The notes below the pieces were generated by a model. That model saw only the letters and a list, made by a program, of their open reading frames with translations, was not told where the DNA came from and ran no database searches. Source: Bacteroidales bacterium (GTDB lineage: Bacteria; Bacteroidota; Bacteroidia; Bacteroidales; UBA7960). Taken from it: a DNA stretch of 10,455 nucleotides. The translations under genes were made by a program, and so were the position numbers. The DNA lies in contig PWHO01000137.1 of the NCBI GenBank assembly GCA_003555385.1, forward strand, positions 1 through 10,455. Direction: 5' to 3'. This document shows positions 6,099 through 10,455 of this stretch, one piece after another (position 1 is the stretch's first letter; the number at the start of each line of letters is the position of its first letter).

Positions 6099-6686
6099 AT
6101 GAACAATTTACTGGATATTTTAAAGAAGCGGGGCACAAAACAACCGGAGCCTCAGGACATCAAAAATGCACTTGCGTCAGTTGAACTGACTAAACTACCG
6201 TACGAAGAATACATCAAGGGGCATGACCTGGGCAAATACAACCGGATAAAGCTCATGGAAGAACCTTACCAGGTTTTTATCATGACATGGCCGCCCCAGT
6301 TTTTGCTCCCCATTCATCAGCATAAAAACTTCTGGGGATATGTGGTTCCCCTGCAGGGTATTGTGGCTGAAACCCTTTACGGATTTGCCCCCAGAAAGAA
6401 AAAGGTGTTTTTACATCCCACCAAAACCTTCAAACCGGGCGAGATCATTTATGAACCCTATAACGTGATCCACAAACTGCAAAATACCTCACCCCTGGAT
6501 CCGACGATCAGCCTGCACATCTATTACCCGCCCACGTACAATTACAACGGCACCATGATATTTGATGCACAAAACAGGAGAATGGCCGTTCTGAACGAAA
6601 AAGCAGAAATTCTGAGCTGGGACCTGCCTGCAGACCACTACGATTCTGTTACGGAGAATGCGTACGACGTTGAAAAACTCTGGTAG
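6099..6686 (+). CDS. Cysteine dioxygenase (CDO type I, cupin fold)
   Basis: This is a 195-aa cytosolic cupin, the usual length for cysteine dioxygenase, which uses non-haem Fe(II) and O2 to convert L-cysteine to cysteine sulfinate. The first cupin block reads PIHQH with H73 and H75, followed by PLQGIVAETLYG, very like mammalian CDO. H125 in VIHKLQN is the third iron ligand. SLHIYYPP supplies S138, H140 and Y142, with the same spacing from the third ligand as the Ser-His-Tyr triad of mammalian CDO. KYNR gives Y47 and R49, matching the substrate-carboxylate Tyr/Arg and favouring cysteine over 3-mercaptopropionate. The mammalian crosslink cysteine is G80 here, as in bacterial CDOs. It is a single gene, convergent with a thioredoxin-fold lipoprotein gene 16 nt away. 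No taurine or sulfinate pathway gene is nearby. Confidence 0.82.
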   Translation: MNNLLDILKKRGTKQPEPQDIKNALASVELTKLPYEEYIKGHDLGKYNRIKLMEEPYQVFIMTWPPQFLLPIHQHKNFWGYVVPLQGIVAETLYGFAPRKKKVFLHPTKTFKPGEIIYEPYNVIHKLQNTSPLDPTISLHIYYPPTYNYNGTMIFDAQNRRMAVLNEKAEILSWDLPADHYDSVTENAYDVEKLW

Positions 6687-6702
6687 ATAATGGTTTGGCT
6701 GA

Positions 6703-7881
6703 TCAGCTGCCGAATATGCCTGCCAGGATATTTTCCAGTTCACTGACTGACAAATCTTTATGAATGATCCGACCCTCCGGATCTATCAAAACGCTATATG
6801 GAATGCTCTCCACGTTGTATAAACTTACAACCGGGGAGCTCCAGAACCGCAGATCACTCACCTGCGTCCATGTTAAGGAATCTTCTTCAATTCCCCGCAA
6901 CCACTGATTTTGAGTCCGGTCCAGGGAAACTCCGTAAATTTCAAACCCATGTGGACGATAAGTATCATAAATATCCCTTAAACGGGGTTTTGCTTCGCGG
7001 CAAGGTGTACACCATGATGCCCAGAAGTCGATCAGTACATATTTCCCGCGCAGATCCGACAAAGCCCTCATATTTCCCTCGGGATCAGGAAGTACAATTT
7101 CAGGTGCTTCGGCTCCGATGGCCAGGCTCTCCTCTGCAGCTTTCCTGCGTTCTTCATCGCGCTTGTGGCGACTTACCCGGCGTTTCAGATCCATCACATG
7201 CCGGTTTGTGGGATAACGTTTTGAGAGGGATTCACTCAGCTTCACAAAATACTCAAAGTCCTCGCTTTCGCTCAGCAGCAAATGGTTGCCAAAAAACTGG
7301 TACAACGCAATGACGGAGGCCAGGGAATGCTTATTCTCACTGATGAAAGTCTTCACATACTCCTGGTGACTCTCAAAAATTTTATTGTAAGCCTGGTTAA
7401 GCCGCTCCCTTACTTCCGGGAAGCTGTCTGTATACTGACTGGCCTCAAATACTTCAGCCAGCGAATCAACCTTTTCATAGCTCCTCCTGAGGCGGGTATT
7501 CAATTCAGATAAAAGCACAGACCCCTCGGAACCTTCCACTGAATAGGTATCCTGCAGGTTGGCAGCATCACCTTGCAAGGCAATTTCCTCTCCCGGTTCA
7601 ATCACCAGCGTAATATTGTTGGCTTCATCAGCCCTCAGAATATAAAAACCTGCCTCATCAATCGTTCCCCGATAGGAAAAACTTCCATCCGGATTGGTTT
7701 CAATGGTGTCTAGCGGAATAAGGTCGTTGGTGGTCAGCTCCTGAATCTCCAGCTGATCATTGGACACATTTTCCAGCTTCCCTTCCAGCAGATAATGATC
7801 AGCCTCACCTTCCTGGCCACCCGGCCAGCAAGAATTCATAAAAACACCTATGGAAATGATTATCAGAAATTTGCAAAACAT
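6703..7881 (-). CDS. Periplasmic TlpA-type thiol-disulfide lipoprotein (DUF4369 + thioredoxin fold), CTPC active site
   Basis: This 392-aa protein has a lipoprotein signal peptide ending in MNSC, with the lipidated cysteine at 18. Residues about 28-115 are a beta-rich DUF4369-like domain (YLLEGKLENV, DGSFSYRG, GFYILRADE). A charged helical region spans about 120-250. The C-terminal thioredoxin fold (about 253-390) has FWASWC291-TP-C294R and a SIPYSVLIDPEG cis-proline segment, both classic for TlpA/ResA-like oxidoreductases. The family reduces or isomerises disulfides in periplasmic proteins, for example in cytochrome maturation; the target here is unknown. The gene follows mreD on the same strand after 99 nt but has its own strong promoter match, so it is probably not part of the mre operon. 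It resembles the protein at 932-2338 in layout but lacks the DUF5106-like middle and is shorter. Confidence 0.88.
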   Translation of the reverse strand: MFCKFLIIISIGVFMNSCWPGGQEGEADHYLLEGKLENVSNDQLEIQELTTNDLIPLDTIETNPDGSFSYRGTIDEAGFYILRADEANNITLVIEPGEEIALQGDAANLQDTYSVEGSEGSVLLSELNTRLRRSYEKVDSLAEVFEASQYTDSFPEVRERLNQAYNKIFESHQEYVKTFISENKHSLASVIALYQFFGNHLLLSESEDFEYFVKLSESLSKRYPTNRHVMDLKRRVSRHKRDEERRKAAEESLAIGAEAPEIVLPDPEGNMRALSDLRGKYVLIDFWASWCTPCREAKPRLRDIYDTYRPHGFEIYGVSLDRTQNQWLRGIEEDSLTWTQVSDLRFWSSPVVSLYNVESIPYSVLIDPEGRIIHKDLSVSELENILAGIFGS

Positions 7882-7910
7882 AACACCGGAGTGGCCATTA
7901 TTGAACCATT

Positions 7911-7938
7911 CAAAGTTATAAACATTTATTTCAGCAAA
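7911..7938 (-). promoter_or_regulatory. Promoter of the TlpA-type lipoprotein gene
   Basis: On the minus strand TAACTTTG (7911-7918) is an exact TAnnTTTG match. A TTTG (7935-7938, inside TTTTTG) lies 16 nt upstream as a -33 element, a slightly short spacer. Transcription would start near 7904, about 22 nt before the ATG at 7881. This is the best two-part promoter in the window and argues that the lipoprotein gene is transcribed separately from mreBCD. Confidence 0.6.
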
Positions 7939-7956
7939 AATCCTTTTAAGATTTTT
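7936..7956 (-). terminator. Weak A+T-rich hairpin after mreD, possible terminator
   Basis: AAAAATC at 7936-7942 and GATTTTT at 7950-7956 form a perfect 7-bp inverted repeat around a 7-nt loop, 24 nt past the mreD stop. In the mreD transcript the 3' arm ends in a run of U, as in an intrinsic terminator, but the stem has only one G-C pair and would be unstable. It overlaps the proposed -33 element of the next gene, so it may instead reflect general A+T richness. Confidence 0.3.
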
Positions 7957-7980
7957 TAACCAGCGGCCGGAATTTGAGAA

Positions 7981-8499
7981 TCAGCGTTTTGACGTCGGCC
8001 TGTTAAACAGGGCAAAACCAATGATGACAAACAGGAGGGTAAGTCCACCGCTGATAACCACACGAAAGATGGTCTCGGTAAAATCACGGAAATGAAACAT
8101 TTCCATAAAGAAAAGTACCATGTGGTGAATCAGAATCAAGACCAGGCTGTACACAAACAGGGTCATGGTTCCCAGGGTACGGAAAGAAGGAACGTCACCG
8201 GCATCATCGGGTTGTTTGCCCGTCAGCAGTTTCAGCACAAAAGGTCTGGCAAAAGCCAGCATTACCGTTGAAGCAGTATGTATTGCCAGGGAGTCTTCAA
8301 ATACATCTATCAGCAGCCCCAGAAAAAAGGCCATCAACAGCAAGTGCCACCCGCGGACGTCAAAGGGGAGGATCAGCACAAACAACACATACACCTGGGG
8401 GTTGATATAGCCACCAAGATACACATTGTTCAATATCAGCACCTGTAACAACACTATTGCAAAGAACATGAGAAGCAGCTTCCAGCGGAACATAACCAT
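7981..8499 (-). CDS. mreD: Rod shape-determining protein MreD
   Basis: This is a 172-aa very hydrophobic integral membrane protein with about five predicted transmembrane segments (roughly 6-24, 34-48, 52-72, 109-130 and 144-165). It has an FFLGLLIDVFED segment typical of MreD, near 58-69, and a basic C-terminus. MreD is part of the elongasome, working with MreC and MreB in lateral wall synthesis in the cytoplasmic membrane. The chosen ATG at 8499 is 5 nt after the mreC stop; a second ATG two codons later is possible. Position directly after mreC and the topology make the call secure despite low family conservation. The next gene on the strand is not mrdA, which often follows mreD in Bacteroidota. 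Confidence 0.88.
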   Translation of the reverse strand: MVMFRWKLLLMFFAIVLLQVLILNNVYLGGYINPQVYVLFVLILPFDVRGWHLLLMAFFLGLLIDVFEDSLAIHTASTVMLAFARPFVLKLLTGKQPDDAGDVPSFRTLGTMTLFVYSLVLILIHHMVLFFMEMFHFRDFTETIFRVVISGGLTLLFVIIGFALFNRPTSKR

Positions 8500-8504
8500 A
8501 GGAT

Positions 8505-9344
8505 TTAAAATTGAATATCCCCGGGGACAGCAGATTCCAATTCTTCCTGCTCTTCCCTCATGAGGTTTTTAACCACATATACTAAAGAAAGCTTGTTATG
8601 ATCGATGGCCATCTTCACTGTGGCAGTAAAGAAATTCTCGCCCCTCCTGACCTCCCAGTCTTCGATGGTCCCCACAAATACATTTTCAGGAAAAACCCTG
8701 GAGTGCCCGCTGGTGAAAATAGAATCTCCCACACTCAGATCCACATGCGGGGGGATGTAAGACATTACCGTTCTGCGGTAATCCCCTCCCTCCCACTGCA
8801 GTGTTCCGATATGATCATTCTTGCCGATTTTAACACTCACCAGCATATCACTGTGCAAAAGAGACATCACGGAGCTGAAATTGTCTGACACATGCATTAC
8901 AATCCCGGCTACGCCATTGCCGGTAATCACACCCATATCGGGTTCAATTCCGTGCTGCCGCCCTTTGTTAAGGGTCATATAATTGTTGCGCCGGTTCACC
9001 GACTTATTGATCACCCCGGCATTCAGGTAAGTGTACCTGCGCTGGGAGACACTGTCCTCATGCTTGAATACCTGCTGATCCGTTATCAGAAAATTCTCCC
9101 TGTTTCTCTCCATCAGCCGCCTGTTATCCTCCAGCAATTGTTCGTTGACCTCCCTGAGATGCATATAACTGCTGATACTGTTGTAGGTTCGGTATACATA
9201 CCCAGACACCGTATTACTCGAATGAAACAGGTAAGCCTGTTGAAAATGCTGGCTGCTGAGGGTCAATAAAAGTGCCACCACCTGCAACAGCAGGAAGAAA
9301 AAGAAAAAGTGATACCGTTGTATGAACCGAAACAGGTTGCGCAT
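8505..9344 (-). CDS. mreC: Rod shape-determining protein MreC
   Basis: This is a 279-aa bitopic protein. A short basic cytoplasmic N-terminus is followed by one hydrophobic segment (about 13-30, beginning with a run of five Phe). A coiled-coil helix follows (about 55-90, VNEQLLEDNRRLMERNREN), then the beta-rich periplasmic MreC domain (about 105-265, with ITGNGVAGIVMHVSDNFSSV and GDSIFTSGHSRVFPENVFVG). MreC links cytoplasmic MreB to periplasmic wall enzymes. The length is normal. The gene lies 71 nt after mreB and 5 nt before mreD, consistent with an operon. The ATG at 9344 gives the expected topology. Confidence 0.95.
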   Translation of the reverse strand: MRNLFRFIQRYHFFFFFLLLQVVALLLTLSSQHFQQAYLFHSSNTVSGYVYRTYNSISSYMHLREVNEQLLEDNRRLMERNRENFLITDQQVFKHEDSVSQRRYTYLNAGVINKSVNRRNNYMTLNKGRQHGIEPDMGVITGNGVAGIVMHVSDNFSSVMSLLHSDMLVSVKIGKNDHIGTLQWEGGDYRRTVMSYIPPHVDLSVGDSIFTSGHSRVFPENVFVGTIEDWEVRRGENFFTATVKMAIDHNKLSLVYVVKNLMREEQEELESAVPGDIQF

Positions 9345-9380
9345 ACCGGGATGTTCGGTTTAAGGTCCGTATTAAAGATG

Positions 9381-9408
9381 TGCCGGCTGATAAAGGCTTT
9401 ACCCGGCA
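9381..9408. repeat. Inverted repeat between mreB and mreC
   Basis: TGCCGG at 9381-9386 and CCGGCA at 9403-9408 form a 6-bp G+C-rich stem, and the loop contains a smaller TAAA-GGC-TTTA hairpin. It sits in the 71-nt spacer between the mreB stop and the mreC start. No U-run follows on the minus strand, so it is not a clear terminator. It could affect mRNA stability or readthrough between the two genes. Confidence 0.4.
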
Positions 9409-9415
9409 AGTAGCA

Positions 9416-10438
9416 TTACTTGATCAGGAAGGGGAATTTGTCAAAATTCTTCAGGGCAATTCCCGTTCCCCTGGCCACTGCCCGCAGCGGATCTTCAGCT
9501 ACATGGACTTTCAGCTTGGTTTTTAAAGCCAGTCTTTTATCCAGTCCGCGCAACAGCGAGCCACCACCGGCCATATATATCCCTGTACGGTAAATGTCAG
9601 CTGAAAGCTCCGGGGGCGTCATCTCCAGGGCATTCATCACTGCCGCCTCAATTTTTGTCAGTGACTTATCCAGACAATGAGCCACTTCCGAATAGGTTAC
9701 ACTGATCTCTTTGGGAACACCAGTCATCATATCTCTTCCATGCACGGCATAATCATCCGGCGGATTATCATACTCCGTCATGGCTGTTCCCACTTCAATC
9801 TTAATCCTTTCTGCGGTCCGTTCACCGATCAGAATGTTGTGCTGCTTGCGCATGAATTCCATGATATCGGTATTGAAATCGTCACCTGCAATGCGTATGG
9901 ACTTGTTACAAACAATACCTCCCAGTGCAATCACCGCAATTTCGGTGGTACCACCCCCGATATCGATCACCATGTTACCAACAGGTTCCAGTACATCAAT
10001 GCCGATACCGATGGCAGCAGCCATGGGTTCATGAATCAGCCTGACCTCTTTGGCACCGGCCTGTTCGCAACTGTCGCGCACTGCCCTTTCCTCCACCTCC
10101 GTAATTCCGGAAGGAATACAGATTACCATTTTCAGTGAGGGGGGAAATAACGGCTTTTTTGTTTCTGTCATTTTGATCATTGCCCGGATCATTGCCTCCG
10201 CAGCCTGAAAATCAGCAATAACCCCGTCGCGAAGCGGTCGCAATGTTTTTATATTTTCATGGGTTTTGCCATGCATCATCAGTGCCTGCTTCCCCACTGC
10301 AATCATCTCACCGGTTGTGCGATTCATCGCCACAATCGAAGGCTCCTCCACCACCACTTTGTCATTGTGAATGATGATGGAATTAGCCGTGCCAAGGTCA
10401 ATCGCAATCTCCTTGGTCAAAAAAGAAAATAATCCCAT
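9416..10438 (-). CDS. mreB: Rod shape-determining protein MreB (bacterial actin)
   Basis: This is a full-length 340-aa actin-fold ATPase that forms membrane-associated filaments guiding lateral peptidoglycan synthesis. Visible actin motifs are phosphate loop 1, IAIDLGTANS (D14, G16, T17), then the HEPMAAAIG segment with the catalytic-type E137, phosphate loop 2, DIGGGTTEIAVI (159-170), and the adenosine motif GIYMAGGGSLLRG near 290. The N-terminus MGLFSFL is a short amphipathic or hydrophobic membrane-contact segment. It is the first visible gene of mreB-mreC-mreD. Only 17 nt lie upstream in the window, so the operon promoter and any upstream gene cannot be seen. Confidence 0.98.
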   Translation of the reverse strand: MGLFSFLTKEIAIDLGTANSIIIHNDKVVVEEPSIVAMNRTTGEMIAVGKQALMMHGKTHENIKTLRPLRDGVIADFQAAEAMIRAMIKMTETKKPLFPPSLKMVICIPSGITEVEERAVRDSCEQAGAKEVRLIHEPMAAAIGIGIDVLEPVGNMVIDIGGGTTEIAVIALGGIVCNKSIRIAGDDFNTDIMEFMRKQHNILIGERTAERIKIEVGTAMTEYDNPPDDYAVHGRDMMTGVPKEISVTYSEVAHCLDKSLTKIEAAVMNALEMTPPELSADIYRTGIYMAGGGSLLRGLDKRLALKTKLKVHVAEDPLRAVARGTGIALKNFDKFPFLIK

Positions 10439-10455
10439 TGTATCTTAAAGATTAA

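Noticed and set aside
6698..6707. Perfect palindrome GCTGATCAGC between the cysteine dioxygenase and lipoprotein stop codons
   Set aside because: It has no loop and no U-run on either side, and it partly lies in the lipoprotein stop region. A 10-bp palindrome is expected by chance at this scale, so I did not call a terminator.
9677..10138. Open frame of about 150 codons on the plus strand antisense to mreB
   Set aside because: It is opposite the highly conserved MreB coding sequence, and its translation is compositionally odd (His/Asn-rich) without any domain.

Overview
The window looks like ordinary chromosomal DNA from a member of the Bacteroidota, most likely class Bacteroidia. The case rests on DUF5063 and DUF4301 proteins, two DUF4369/TlpA-type periplasmic lipoproteins, start codons preceded by A-rich DNA without Shine-Dalgarno sequences, several promoter -7 boxes of the Bacteroidota type (TAnnTTTG), and an mreB-mreC-mreD cluster with typical Bacteroidota-style proteins. 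No mobile element, CRISPR array, phage gene or restriction/defence locus is visible. The taxonomic call is inferred from protein content, not from a marker-gene search.

Layout, left to right. Two tandem tRNA-Leu genes (anticodons CAG and GAG) lie on the minus strand. Divergent from them on the plus strand are a DUF5063 protein and a large thioredoxin-fold lipoprotein with a CPYC active site. A DUF4301 protein follows on the minus strand; its motifs resemble those of UDP-sugar pyrophosphorylases. Divergent from it, on the plus strand, is a soluble PAS-histidine kinase with a cysteine-rich PAS segment and no adjacent response regulator. Its stop codon overlaps that of LpxH (lipid A biosynthesis, minus strand). 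Divergent from lpxH is a cysteine dioxygenase on the plus strand with the full metal and substrate-binding residue set. The right third is all minus strand: mreB, mreC and mreD (cell-shape scaffold), then a second TlpA-type lipoprotein with a CTPC active site and its own good promoter.

The middle of the window is a series of single genes on alternating strands, in convergent pairs whose stop codons nearly touch or overlap. Functional themes are the cell envelope (lpxH, mreBCD, two periplasmic thiol-redox lipoproteins), sulfur/thiol chemistry (cysteine dioxygenase, thioredoxin-fold proteins, the cysteine-rich kinase) and poorly characterised Bacteroidota families (DUF5063, DUF4301). I did not find a clearly new multi-gene system. 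The items most worth a second look are the DUF4301 protein as a candidate sugar-nucleotidyltransferase, the cysteine-rich sensor kinase, and the mre cluster that ends at mreD without mrdA/rodA.
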